Assembly: GCF_019355555.1 (NCBI RefSeq)
Contig: NZ_CP072141.1
Coordinates: 216,001-280,000, forward strand
Reading direction: 5' to 3'
Length of the DNA stretch: 64,000 nucleotides
From: Rhizobium sp. L51/94
Lineage (GTDB): Bacteria; Pseudomonadota; Alphaproteobacteria; Rhizobiales; Rhizobiaceae
A program made the translations under genes and the position numbers. This document shows, piece after piece, positions 9,281 to 19,595 of this stretch. The notes beneath the pieces were generated by a model. The model did no database searches and was not told the origin of the DNA. It was given only the letters and a program-made list of their open reading frames with translations. The stretch's first letter is position 1, and every line of letters starts with the position of its first letter.

Positions 9281-9462
9281 GACATATTTTCCTAATTCCA
9301 GATGTCGCGCAGCTTAGCCTACTTTGCACGCCGGAAAGCTTAAATCCTTGCGGCTTGCCCGGTAGTCGTCTTCCACGCCTATCGGAAATAGGGCTTCAAC
9401 GGCGACTGGACAATGTGGATGCTGCGATTGCATCCGGAAATTGTCGTCAGACCGGAGGGGCC

Positions 9463-9669
9463 CTATTCCACCATCAGCCCGTCAAACACTTCGAGCATGG
9501 CATCGGAGATCGCCTTGCCGAGCGCGCCGCCGGTGCGCTGCAAGGCTTCCTCGTCCATATCGCGGGCAGACAGCGCCAGCGCCGAGCCTTCATTGCGAAC
9601 GATTTCCTGCGCCCGCTGGATAGCCCAGAGTGCGAATTCGCTGCGGCTGTTGATTTCGACGTTATCCAT
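9463..9669 (-). CDS. Small conserved-looking hypothetical protein
   Basis: 68 residues, largely helical and acidic, cytoplasmic (no hydrophobic segment). Begins MDNVEINSRSEFALWAIQRA. No motif I can name. Codon composition is like neighbouring real genes and the gene is not opposed by a better reading frame. Downstream 182 bases to the DUF2188 gene contain nothing I can support. Confidence 0.55.
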   Translation of the reverse strand: MDNVEINSRSEFALWAIQRAQEIVRNEGSALALSARDMDEEALQRTGGALGKAISDAMLEVFDGLMVE

Positions 9670-9738
9670 GACGGCTCCGGCTCAGGCTGAACATAGTGCA
9701 TTTTCAAGCGCCGGTGTCACGCCGGCAGGCCATCAGAA

Positions 9739-9915
9739 TCACCACCAGCGGCTCGCGTGATCGAGATTGGCGTCCTGACGTTCCTGGACGGGACCCATCA
9801 ACATCTTCAGCCGACCGATCTGCTTTTTGTCAAGAAGATCGCGGCGTGCAAATTCATGCATGCTCCAGATGTCGCGAAGGCTGGTATCGCGTGTGTCGGA
9901 TCGTTTTAATGTCAT
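9739..9915 (-). CDS. Small hypothetical protein, 58 residues
   Basis: A 58-codon frame from ATG at 9915 to TGA at 9739-9741. The product is charged and helical, starting MTLKRSDTRDTSLRDIWSMH and ending DHASRWW. Third codon positions are G/C-rich as in genes around it. No good ribosome binding site precedes the ATG, and I recognise no family. It is the only coding signal in the 453-base gap between 9670 and the tkt start. Confidence 0.45.
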   Translation of the reverse strand: MTLKRSDTRDTSLRDIWSMHEFARRDLLDKKQIGRLKMLMGPVQERQDANLDHASRWW

Positions 9916-10122
9916 GGAGCCCGACTACAAGACAATCTGGTCAAATGATAGGCGTCGCATGCCCAATCGTGGAGCAATACGCCTCCCCCCTGCCATCCCT
10001 AGCCGTTCACCTTTTGCGGAGGACGGTTGAATTCCACAGCCTGGCTATATCTACCAATAGACGAGCCCCGGCCCTGTCGCGCGGCAAAACCATTCCCAGC
10101 GAACGAAATTTGGAGCATCACC

Positions 10123-12168
10123 ATGGCAACCCAATCCCCGGTCCAGACCGAAAAAACCGTTCCTGCCCCGCGCGACCAGCACCTGCGCGACATGGCCGAT
10201 TGCATCCGTTTCCTGTCGATGGATGCGGTGCAGAAAGCAAAAAGCGGCCATCCGGGCATGCCGATGGGCATGGCCGATATCGCCACGGTGCTTTTTTCCG
10301 AGTTCATGAAGTTCGATGCAGCAGACCCGCACTGGTTTGACCGCGACCGTTTCCTGATCTCCAACGGCCATGGCTCGATGCTGCTCTACAGCCTCCTCTA
10401 CCTGACCGGCGTCAAGGAAATGACCATCGACGAAATCAAGAACTTTCGCCAGATCGACAGCCGCACGCCAGGTCACCCCGAATACCACCATGCCCCCGGC
10501 ATCGAGACCACCACAGGTCCGCTTGGCCAGGGTCTCGCCAATTCCGTGGGCCTGGCTTTTGCCGAACGCATCATGAATGCCAAATTCGGCGATGCCCTGG
10601 TCGACCACTTCACCTATGTATTCATGGGCGACGGTTGCCTGATGGAAGGCATCAGCCACGAGGCAATCTCGCTTGCCGGCCACCGCAAGCTAGGCCGCCT
10701 GATCGCGTTCTTCGACAACAATTCGATCACGATCGACGGTGCAGTCAACTTGTCCGAGTCCGATGATCAGGCAGCACGCTTCCGGGCGTCGAACTGGCAT
10801 GTGCAGGAAATCGACGGTCACGACACCGATGCTATCCGCGCAGCAATCGTCGAAGCACAGAAGGTGACCGACAAGCCGTCGATGATCTCTTGCAAGACCG
10901 TCATCGGCTTCGGCTTCCCGACCAAGGCGGGCACCCAGAAGGCGCACAGCGATGCACCCGGCGAAGAAGAAATTGCCGGCGCGCGCCGTCTGCTGAAGTG
11001 GGATGCAGCACCTTTCGAAATCCCGCAGCCACTGCTGGATGCCTGGAGGGCGATCGGCGCCAAGGGGCGCGATGCTCGCATGGCCTGGGCCGACCGCGTC
11101 AAGGCAGCCCCCGATGGGCTGGGCGAAGATTTCGACCGCCGCATGAAAGGCGAGCTGCCGGCCGGCTGGAAGCAGGCAGTCACCGACGCCAAGACAGAGC
11201 TGCTTGGCAGCGACAAGGATCTCGCCACGCGACAGGCAAGCGGCATCGTCCTCAACCATCTGTTCGATGCAATTCCGGAGATGCTCGGCGGCTCGGCTGA
11301 CCTGACACCATCCAACAACACCAAGGCGAAGAACCAGGTTGAAATCCCGGCCGGCCAGTTCGACGGCTCCTATGTCCACTACGGCGTTCGGGAGCACGGC
11401 ATGGCTGCGGCGATGAACGGCATAGCCCTGCATGGCGGACTGGTGCCCTACGGCGGCACCTTCCTGACCTTCTCCGACTATTGCCGCCCGGCAATCCGCC
11501 TGGCAGCGATGATGGATATCCGCACCATCTTCGTCATGACCCACGATTCGATTGGCCTCGGCGAAGACGGTCCGACGCATCAGCCGGTCGAGCATCTGAG
11601 CGCGCTGCGTGCCATCCCGAAGCTTGCTGTCTACCGTCCGGGCGATCCGATCGAAACGGCCGAATGCTGGGAGGCGATTCTCGACGCACCGCGCCAGGCA
11701 GCGCTGATTGCCCTGTCACGCCAGCCGATGCCTCTGCTACGCCGCGATCCCGGCACGGAAAACCTCTCGGCCAAGGGCGGCTACGTGCTGCTGGAGGCTG
11801 AGGGCGGTCCCCGCAAGCTGACGATTTTTGCGACGGGATCCGAACTGCATCTGGCCGTCGAAGCGCGCGACCTACTGCAGGCCGAGGGTATTCCGACCGC
11901 CGTCGTCTCCATGCCCTGCAAGCTGCTGTTCGAAGCCCAGGATGCCGCCTACAAGGCATCGGTGCTCGGCGAGACGCGCGCACGCGTTGCGGTCGAGGCT
12001 GCCGTGCAGGATAGCTGGGACAGGTATCTCGGTCTCGACGGTCGTTTCGTCGGCATGCACGACTTCGGCGCATCCGGCAAAATCGAGGATGTCTACCGCA
12101 AGTTCGATATCAACACCGAAGCCGTCGCCCGCGCCGGCCGCGACGTGGTTGCTGCCCTCGCTGCTTGA
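10123..12168 (+). CDS. tkt: Transketolase
   Basis: 681 residues. Thiamine-diphosphate enzyme that moves two-carbon ketol units between sugar phosphates in the pentose phosphate and related pathways. ThDP motif GDGCLMEGISHEA...FDNNSITIDG, N-terminal substrate His in KSGHPGMPMGMAD and SNGHGSMLLYS, middle domain motif YVHYGVREHGMAAAMNG with catalytic Glu, and TFLTFSDYCRPAIRLAAMM. The start at 10123 (MATQSPVQTEKTV) has GGAG 8 bases upstream; a longer in-frame extension to 10027 is not family-like. Followed by a strong terminator; probably a single-gene unit. Confidence 0.96.
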   Translation: MATQSPVQTEKTVPAPRDQHLRDMADCIRFLSMDAVQKAKSGHPGMPMGMADIATVLFSEFMKFDAADPHWFDRDRFLISNGHGSMLLYSLLYLTGVKEMTIDEIKNFRQIDSRTPGHPEYHHAPGIETTTGPLGQGLANSVGLAFAERIMNAKFGDALVDHFTYVFMGDGCLMEGISHEAISLAGHRKLGRLIAFFDNNSITIDGAVNLSESDDQAARFRASNWHVQEIDGHDTDAIRAAIVEAQKVTDKPSMISCKTVIGFGFPTKAGTQKAHSDAPGEEEIAGARRLLKWDAAPFEIPQPLLDAWRAIGAKGRDARMAWADRVKAAPDGLGEDFDRRMKGELPAGWKQAVTDAKTELLGSDKDLATRQASGIVLNHLFDAIPEMLGGSADLTPSNNTKAKNQVEIPAGQFDGSYVHYGVREHGMAAAMNGIALHGGLVPYGGTFLTFSDYCRPAIRLAAMMDIRTIFVMTHDSIGLGEDGPTHQPVEHLSALRAIPKLAVYRPGDPIETAECWEAILDAPRQAALIALSRQPMPLLRRDPGTENLSAKGGYVLLEAEGGPRKLTIFATGSELHLAVEARDLLQAEGIPTAVVSMPCKLLFEAQDAAYKASVLGETRARVAVEAAVQDSWDRYLGLDGRFVGMHDFGASGKIEDVYRKFDINTEAVARAGRDVVAALAA

Positions 12169-12201
12169 ACCGCTGAAGAAAACTCCCAATCTCCCGAATA
12201 G

Positions 12202-12232
12202 AAAATGCCGCCCGGTGAGGCGGCATTTTCGT
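12202..12232 (+). terminator. Rho-independent terminator after tkt
   Basis: AAAATGCCGCC (12202-12212) pairs perfectly with GGCGGCATTTT (12219-12229). The A/T ends make it usable in both directions, serving tkt and the convergent gene at 12274. Confidence 0.85.
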
Positions 12233-12273
12233 TGAGGAATTAAGTCTGTCGTCTCTCGACCATATTACCGAAG

Positions 12274-12810
12274 TCAGAGGTATGGCGAATACGTCCCACC
12301 CGCCTCGTAGGCTGGCCGGCGAGATGCTGCCGCGGCATTGCTTTCCCGGCGCTCGGCCATGCGCATCGACTGCTGGAACAGATCGTCCAGGCGAACGCGC
12401 TCCGTGGCCATCGCCGCGAAAGCGCGATCAAATCTCGCGATCAGATGGCGATGTTTTTTCATTGCCGCCTGCAGCTCTTGCTCGCTCATCCTTTCCTCCG
12501 CTGGAAGCGGACGCATGGTCATTCGCTGGCCGATATCGTCCTGGAATGAAGCGAGAGTCAGCCCGACCTTGCGCAGCTGCTGGCGGGTGGTTGCCGAGGA
12601 TTCCGTTGCGATCAGCAGACGCACCGCGCTGACAAGCAATTGTTTGCGGAACGGGAGATCGTCGATGTCGACGACGTCGAGCCCCAGATCCGCCAGCTTT
12701 AGATAGCGCAGATACTGGTCTACCAGATCGCGCGCCTCTCGCAACGTGTCTGCATCTGACTGCTTGCTGGAATTGGCGCGAAAATTCTGTCTCTGCTGGG
12801 TGGGGTTCAT
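12274..12810 (-). CDS. Hypothetical protein, helical
   Basis: 178 residues if started at the ATG at 12810, preceded by GGTGGA at a suitable distance; in-frame ATGs at 12822 and 12855 are alternatives. The sequence is almost wholly helical and charged (for example LREARDLVDQYLRYLKLADLGLD, RQQLRKVGLTLASFQDDIGQ, MKKHRHLIARFDRAFAAMA), with no membrane segment or signal. No function is recognised. It is convergent with tkt, and its upstream side faces a 360-base gap shared with the stress genes. Confidence 0.6.
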   Translation of the reverse strand: MNPTQQRQNFRANSSKQSDADTLREARDLVDQYLRYLKLADLGLDVVDIDDLPFRKQLLVSAVRLLIATESSATTRQQLRKVGLTLASFQDDIGQRMTMRPLPAEERMSEQELQAAMKKHRHLIARFDRAFAAMATERVRLDDLFQQSMRMAERRESNAAAASRRPAYEAGGTYSPYL

Positions 12811-13170
12811 CTGGTCCACCATCCTTGTCGACAGCGTAAACGTGATGTGAACCATAATGTTTCACGCAATGACGGTCATTTGATCGTTGCTGTTTTGCGG
12901 GCATTTCTGAGCCCGAATATTTCTCGCCCGGACGCCGCGAATGCCCGCTTGTAAACGGGTTCACGTCCCCCGACCTATCGCTTGATCAAACGGAAATCCG
13001 AGCTATCCCAGAGGGTTGACGTGCACTTTGCGTCAGTCTTGGAGGGCTTGCTGGCAAACTCCCCATACCGTTGGGCCCACGCAATTAGTTCAATTTCGGC
13101 TTGGAACAACTCAACAGCGAACTGGTTGTGAGAGGGCAACAAACAAAACAAGACAGACGAGGAAACCCCG
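12811..13170. promoter_or_regulatory. Intergenic region upstream of the PepSY-like gene
   Basis: 360 bases without a supportable gene. It carries a candidate stress promoter at 13103-13127 (separate entry) and the ribosome binding site of the next gene (GAGGAAACCCCG). Nothing else recognised. Confidence 0.5.
13103..13127 (+). promoter_or_regulatory. Candidate EcfG/RpoE2-type stress promoter
   Basis: GGAAC at 13103-13107, 16 bases, then GGTT at 13124-13127. This fits the GGAAC-N18/19-TT pattern reported for general stress sigma factors of alphaproteobacteria. It lies about 44 bases before the start of the PepSY-like gene, in the right orientation. Confidence 0.5.
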
Positions 13171-13488
13171 ATGAAGAAGATTTTGCTGACGTCGATTGCT
13201 GCCCTGATGACGACTTCGGTTGCCTTTGCGCAGAGCCAGACACCGACAACCTCGCAGGATACACCGGCAGTCGCCACGCCTGAAACCACCAACGCCGGTG
13301 CACCGGTCCAGGGCAAGAACAGCTTCACGGAATCGCAGGCGAAGTCGCGCATCGAAGCGGCCGGCTTTGCAGATGTCGCCGACCTCAAGCTCGACGACCA
13401 GGGCATCTGGCGTGCCAGCGCAAATAAGGATGCCAAGCCAGTTCAGGTGTCGCTCGATTACCAGGGCAACGTCGTCCAGGCAAAGTAA
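13171..13488 (+). CDS. Secreted PepSY-like protein
   Basis: 105 residues. Clear signal peptide MKKILLTSIAALMTTSVAFA, then a Thr/Pro-rich stretch and a C-terminal PepSY-like domain (FTESQAKSRIEAAGFADV, DLKLDDQGIWRASA, VQVSLDYQGNVVQA). Proteins of this kind are small periplasmic or outer-surface proteins of unknown role; PepSY domains are linked to peptidase inhibition in other proteins. GAGGAAA is 7 bases before the ATG. It lies 40 bases before a general stress protein gene on the same strand, so both may be read from the candidate EcfG promoter upstream. Confidence 0.78.
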   Translation: MKKILLTSIAALMTTSVAFAQSQTPTTSQDTPAVATPETTNAGAPVQGKNSFTESQAKSRIEAAGFADVADLKLDDQGIWRASANKDAKPVQVSLDYQGNVVQAK

Positions 13489-13528
13489 TCCCGTCCTCAA
13501 CAATAATAACATTCGGAAGGAAACCACC

Positions 13529-14143
13529 ATGAGAACTGTCACAGGTCTGTTCGACAACTATGATGATGCAAAGACTGCGGTTGGCCAGCTCGAAAGCGCC
13601 GGTATTGCATCGAAGAACATCAGCATCGTTTCCAACACTGCCGACGGGCGCAAGGTTGAGGATCAGGGTAACAATGCAGCTGAAGGCGCCGGAACCGGCG
13701 TTGGCATTGGCGCAGTTGCCGGTGGTGCCGGCGGATTGCTCGCAGGCCTCGGCATGCTTGCCATCCCAGGCGTCGGCCCGGTTGTCGCAGCCGGTTGGCT
13801 TGTCGCCACGCTGACGGGCGCCGTTGCGGGTGCAGTGGTAGGCGGTGCGGCCGGCGGTGTCGTTGGCGCCCTCATCAGTTCCGGCGTGCCGGAAAAAGAC
13901 GCCCATGTCTACGCTGAAGGTGTCCGCCGTGGCGGCACTCTGGTCACCGCGCAGGTCGAAGAGGACGAAGCCGTTTCAGCTGAAGCGATCCTTGACCGCT
14001 CCAAGCGTGTAAACCTGACGGACCGTCGCACGGCCTATACCGCCGAGGGCTGGAACCGCTTCGACGACACGCTCGACCCCTATTCGCAGTCGGAAATCGA
14101 TGCCGAGCGCAATCGCTACGGTACTAACAATCCCCGCATTTGA
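13529..14143 (+). CDS. General stress protein-like (YflT-domain) with glycine-rich membrane segment
   Basis: 204 residues starting MRTVTGLFDNYDDAKTAVGQ, with GGAAGG 9 bases upstream. Residues 1-50 match the small alpha/beta YflT-like general stress domain (TGLFDNYDDAKTAVGQLESAGI...ISIVSN). Residues 60-125 are a Gly/Ala-rich hydrophobic stretch with repeated glycine zippers (GAGTGVGIGAVAGGAGGLLAG, GAVAGAVVGGAAGGVVGALI) that could insert in a membrane. The last part is DAHVYAEGVRRGGTLVTAQV, a second ferredoxin-like half. Such genes are part of alphaproteobacterial general stress regulons. Role is inferred from family and from the stress-like promoter upstream. Confidence 0.8.
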   Translation: MRTVTGLFDNYDDAKTAVGQLESAGIASKNISIVSNTADGRKVEDQGNNAAEGAGTGVGIGAVAGGAGGLLAGLGMLAIPGVGPVVAAGWLVATLTGAVAGAVVGGAAGGVVGALISSGVPEKDAHVYAEGVRRGGTLVTAQVEEDEAVSAEAILDRSKRVNLTDRRTAYTAEGWNRFDDTLDPYSQSEIDAERNRYGTNNPRI

Positions 14144-14162
14144 TCGTCTTATCATCCAAAGG

Positions 14163-14187
14163 AAAGCCGGCCCCCGTGGCCGGCTTT
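14163..14187 (+). terminator. Hairpin after general stress protein gene
   Basis: AAAGCCGGC (14163-14171) pairs perfectly with GCCGGCTTT (14179-14187); tail CGTGGTTTT is only moderately T-rich. Placed 20 bases after the stop codon. Confidence 0.65.
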
Positions 14188-14224
14188 CGTGGTTTTCGGG
14201 CATCGGGCTATTTTGAGAAAATAG

Positions 14225-14249
14225 GGAACGATGTCGCGAGGTCTAGGTT
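14225..14249 (+). promoter_or_regulatory. Candidate EcfG/RpoE2-type promoter of katE
   Basis: GGAAC at 14225-14229, 16 bases, GGTT at 14246-14249, i.e. the same layout as at 13103-13127. It lies 34 bases before the katE start codon. The monofunctional catalase of related rhizobia is a known member of the RpoE2 regulon, which supports the reading. Confidence 0.55.
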
Positions 14250-14282
14250 GAGCTTGGACCTACCCCCGACCGGAGAACCCAG

Positions 14283-16400
<2,118 letters not shown>

Positions 16401-16422
16401 GGCTTCGGGATCGTTTCAAGAT

Positions 16423-16462
16423 AGGCCACGCAGCCATTTCAAGGCTGCGTGGCCTTTTTATT
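16423..16462 (+). terminator. Rho-independent terminator after katE
   Basis: 13-bp perfect stem AGGCCACGCAGCC (16423-16435) / GGCTGCGTGGCCT (16443-16455) with a 7-base loop and TTTTTATTTT tail. Confidence 0.93.
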
Positions 16463-16687
16463 TTCCGCAATGGATATTGCAATGGGCACGATTGTTACGA
16501 AAAAAGCCCTATTTCGTCGTACCTATCCATATTAGTCAGATTTTCCGAACCGTCCGTTTCGTTTTCCGCCCTTCAATAACCCACGCCCCGATCACACATG
16601 ACGCCTGCAAGCGCCATGACCAGCCTCACCCGCTGGTTTGCGGTCGGCCTTGCATCAAAGCGACCTTAAGCGCTGGGAGATATTGAT

Positions 16688-16972
16688 ATGGCATGTTGTG
16701 ATTTTTTCGAGCAGCCCCACCGGGACGAACCTGCAGGCAATGGCGAAAAGGATTATCGCGAACACGTTGCCGCGCACAAGCTTTCGTTCGGCGAGATTAT
16801 CGTGGTCGTCGCAGCCGTCGTGATGCTGGCGGGAATGGGCTTCGTACACCGTGACCCCTCGCCTGAGCCCCGGATCACCGGGTCGATTTCGGCCTCCGGC
16901 GCCTCACCGGCGAGTGGCTTCACCCGCTGCGACGACGACAACCATTATCTCTCGCAAAGATGCGAACGTTGA
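16688..16972 (+). CDS. Small single-span membrane protein, hypothetical
   Basis: 94 residues; GGGAG lies 8 bases before the ATG at 16688. One membrane segment (EIIVVVAAVVMLAGMGFVH, about residues 36-54) between a charged N-terminus and a Ser/Gly/Pro-rich C-terminus with two cysteines. No family recognised. Convergent with copD, with 11 bases between stops. The upstream 287 bases hold the katE terminator and nothing else I can support. Confidence 0.55.
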   Translation: MACCDFFEQPHRDEPAGNGEKDYREHVAAHKLSFGEIIVVVAAVVMLAGMGFVHRDPSPEPRITGSISASGASPASGFTRCDDDNHYLSQRCER

Positions 16973-16983
16973 AGCCCGTACGG

Positions 16984-17871
16984 TCAAGTCGGATCGAGCG
17001 TGCCGAACACGGCTACCAGCCCGATAGCGGCAACACCCAGCAGGATCTCGACCAAGCTAGCCCGCCGGATTGACCGCAACGCGGCGTCCGGGTTTTCAGC
17101 GATCGCCGGAACGAACACATAGCGGTTGACGATAGCAAGACATGTCATCATGCCGACAGCAGCGATCTTCATCGTCAGGATCAGCAGGTATGGCGATGAC
17201 CAGTCAGTTGGCCAGCGGCCGAGCGTCATGATGGAATTGACGATCCCCGTCGCCAACACCAGAAAGACGGCGCCGTGTCCGACGTTCGAAAAACGCCGCA
17301 GCGCAACTTGCGCCGCGGTATGATATTCGGGCACCGCAAGCATCCTCAGCACGACCACAAACGGGATCAATGCTCCTAGCCATGCCCCGCCGGCGAGAAG
17401 GTGGACGATATCGTTGAGCCGATGGGCAATCCGGAGCAGGCCATCTTCCATGGAGGCATGCCCGGTCAGGGCCAGCCCCGCGAGGCCAAGCGCTGACGCA
17501 AGGGCCACGGTCCCCATTCGCCTGTCAGCGCGGCGGATGAAGGCCAGCATTAGAAGTAACCCTGCCACCGCCTGCGCCTGAAAGAAAAGAGCGAACGGAC
17601 TTGCGACGAGGACGGCATACACTGTTGCCCCGTCCACGGCATCGGGCCACCCATTACCCAGAGCTGCTGCCTGTAACGGTAATGCTGCCACTGTCGTCAG
17701 AACCGCCACCCCGGCTGCAGCCAGCGGAAAGACGCCGAGCCGCCGCAGCATCTGGGCGGCCAGCGAGGGTGGCATGAGAAACGCGACGAAAGCAGCCGTA
17801 CCCCACAACAGCAACAGGGCGCTGTCATGCAGAAAGCGGCAGATTTGGATCGCTGTCGATGGTTCGATCAA
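16984..17871 (-). CDS. copD: Copper homeostasis membrane protein CopD
   Basis: 295 residues with about eight hydrophobic helices and the CopD domain. Conserved histidines in the helices: the start of the first helix (FLHDSALLLLWG), LTGHASMEDG, AHRLNDIVHLLAGGAWLGALIPF and RRFSNVGHGAVFLVLATGIVNS. CopD-type proteins work with periplasmic CopC in copper handling or uptake. I place the start at a TTG (17871) that overlaps the copC TGA as TTGA; an upstream ATG in the same frame would lie deep inside copC. The overlap implies translational coupling with copC. Confidence 0.88.
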   Translation of the reverse strand: MIEPSTAIQICRFLHDSALLLLWGTAAFVAFLMPPSLAAQMLRRLGVFPLAAAGVAVLTTVAALPLQAAALGNGWPDAVDGATVYAVLVASPFALFFQAQAVAGLLLMLAFIRRADRRMGTVALASALGLAGLALTGHASMEDGLLRIAHRLNDIVHLLAGGAWLGALIPFVVVLRMLAVPEYHTAAQVALRRFSNVGHGAVFLVLATGIVNSIMTLGRWPTDWSSPYLLILTMKIAAVGMMTCLAIVNRYVFVPAIAENPDAALRSIRRASLVEILLGVAAIGLVAVFGTLDPT

Positions 17872-18236
17872 GGCTTGACGGTGAAAGTGAAGGAGCCGCT
17901 GGTCTTGTGCCCATCGCTGGACAGCACATGCCATTCGACGGTGTAGGGTCCAGCCGTAAGCGGACCGGCGACAGGCACGGTCAGACCCTTGTCTTCATCG
18001 CTAAGGCTCGCGTCCCCTGTTTTCACCGCAGCCTTTTCCGGCCCGATCAGCTTGATGCCCGAAAATTTGAGATTTAGGCTTTCGGTGAACGTCATCGTCA
18101 CCGCCGAAGGCGCCGATGCAACGGTACTCTTATCCGCCGGCAGCGAAGTCTTGAGATGGGCATGCGCCGACGCCTGGCCAGCGACGCCGAGCGTGCAGAG
18201 AAACAGGAGAGCTGAAGCGACGCTACGATTGGTCAT
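17868..18236 (-). CDS. copC: Periplasmic copper-binding protein CopC
   Basis: 122 residues from the ATG at 18236 (MTNRSVASALLFLCTLG). The signal peptide ends in ASA, giving a mature protein that begins with His (HAHLKTSLPADKS), the N-terminal Cu(II) ligand of CopC. The other Cu(II) ligands are in the C-terminal WHVLSSDGHKTSG, with the usual D and H. No Met-rich Cu(I) loop is seen, so it is probably a Cu(II)-only CopC. First gene of copC-copD; overlaps copD by four bases. No copper-responsive operator could be placed in the 306-base upstream gap. Confidence 0.93.
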   Translation of the reverse strand: MTNRSVASALLFLCTLGVAGQASAHAHLKTSLPADKSTVASAPSAVTMTFTESLNLKFSGIKLIGPEKAAVKTGDASLSDEDKGLTVPVAGPLTAGPYTVEWHVLSSDGHKTSGSFTFTVKP

Positions 18237-18542
18237 GACGACTCCTTGCGACAGATGAAACAACGCTCACGGAACGTGAAGGTGCAGCTAGTCGGTCCGG
18301 AAAACCAAAACTGCACGAAAAGCCGGTAGGAGCGTCAAAAGCCCCTGTCAATCGAATGATATCGTTGCGCTCCCCATGGTGACGCTTTGCCGCAAGCCCT
18401 TGCACCAAGGGCGCAGATGGAGGATTGCAGGTGATATACCCAAGGCTGCAAAGAAAGTGGCGGTCATTTGAGGGCCAAGCGAGTAGCATGTCAGCGAACC
18501 GGCGCCGCGATGGCGAATAACCCAGGACCGTGAAGGCATTTT
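18237..18542. other. Divergent gap copC / metallophosphoesterase
   Basis: 306 bases between divergent genes. Must contain both promoters; no motif, hairpin or small gene that I can support. Confidence 0.4.
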
Positions 18543-19295
18543 ATGGCAGGCAATGGAATGCAGGAAAGTCAGCGTCGACGTGAGTTTCGCGATATAGCAG
18601 GAGTACCCACTTACGCGATCGGCGATATACACGGTCGCTACGATCTGCTGACCGCCATCGAGGCATTGATCACCGCCGACGCAGCGCAATTTCCCGGGCG
18701 CAAGCTGATGATTACGCTCGGCGACTACATTGATCGTGGCCCGGATTCGGCCAGGGTCGTCAGCCATCTCATGACCCCGGCGCCGGAGGGTTTCGACCGC
18801 ATCTGCCTCACCGGCAACCATGAAACAGCGATGCTGGCATATGTCGACGGCGAGATCACCTTGACGCAGTGGCTGGCCATGGGCGCCGAGGCCACGCTTC
18901 TATCTTACGGGCTGGATAGCAATCACCTGGCGCGGCAATATCCTTCGCCCAAGAAGCTCGACGACTTTATCCGCGCCTCGCTGCCTGCGGATCACATCGC
19001 ATTTCTGAGAGACCTGCCGATCATGCTGGACACCCCGAGCGTGCTTTTCGTTCACGCCGGCATAGATCCGCACTTGTCCATAGCCGACCAGACCGATCAG
19101 GATCTCGTCTTCATCCGAGGGCGCTTCCTGAAAAGCCGCACGCCACTTCCAAAGCTCGTCGTGCATGGCCACACACAGGTGAAATCGCCTGAAGCGCGTG
19201 GTCGTCGCCTCAATCTCGATACCGGCGCATTTCACTCCGGAAGTTTGTCGGTGGCACGATTTTACGAGGGCACGGTCAACGTCATGTCGACCTGA
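18543..19295 (+). CDS. Metallophosphoesterase, serine/threonine phosphatase-like
   Basis: 250 residues with the complete calcineurin-like metal-site set in order: GDIHGRYDLL (~residue 29), GDYIDRGPDS (~60), LTGNHETAM (~85), FVHAGIDP (~165) and VVHGHTQV (~205). This spacing matches bacterial PrpA/ApaH-family protein phosphatases. The substrate could be a phosphoprotein or a dinucleotide. It ends 6 bases before the exoX stop, convergent, so it is next to the exopolysaccharide control genes but not co-transcribed with them. Confidence 0.85.
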   Translation: MAGNGMQESQRRREFRDIAGVPTYAIGDIHGRYDLLTAIEALITADAAQFPGRKLMITLGDYIDRGPDSARVVSHLMTPAPEGFDRICLTGNHETAMLAYVDGEITLTQWLAMGAEATLLSYGLDSNHLARQYPSPKKLDDFIRASLPADHIAFLRDLPIMLDTPSVLFVHAGIDPHLSIADQTDQDLVFIRGRFLKSRTPLPKLVVHGHTQVKSPEARGRRLNLDTGAFHSGSLSVARFYEGTVNVMST

Positions 19296-19301
19296 GCGTT
19301 G

Positions 19302-19595
19302 TTAATGGCCCAACGGACCAGGCTGGTTGAAAGGCGTGGACGGCAAATGGGAGATCTTGTCGTCGCGAAGGCTTTCGGCGCTGTTGATGAGATCGGTGGC
19401 GCCGCTGGCCGCTGCGCGCTTCGCCTGCTTCCACACAAGATAGCCAATGCACAGAAAATAGCCGAGTTGCAGCAAGATAGCCGCAGCAATTGATTCCAGT
19501 ACGGTTATGACGAGAGATCCGGTCATGCAATAAGTCACGATTGCAAAGACGATGATCGTAACGAACATGCCCGCGAACACGCGTGGCGCACTCAT
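19302..19595 (-). CDS. exoX: Exopolysaccharide production repressor ExoX
   Basis: 97 residues starting MSAPRVFAGMFVTIIVFAIVT. Two hydrophobic segments (about 5-27 and 29-53) then a basic/polar tail, as in ExoX/Psi/SyrA-family small membrane proteins. ExoX represses exopolysaccharide synthesis post-transcriptionally, with exoX:exoY dosage setting the output in Sinorhizobium and Rhizobium. Start chosen at the ATG at 19595 because AAGGTGAC lies 4-5 bases upstream; a GTG three codons earlier is less likely. Divergent from its partner exoY over a long AT-rich gap. Confidence 0.88.
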   Translation of the reverse strand: MSAPRVFAGMFVTIIVFAIVTYCMTGSLVITVLESIAAAILLQLGYFLCIGYLVWKQAKRAAASGATDLINSAESLRDDKISHLPSTPFNQPGPLGH

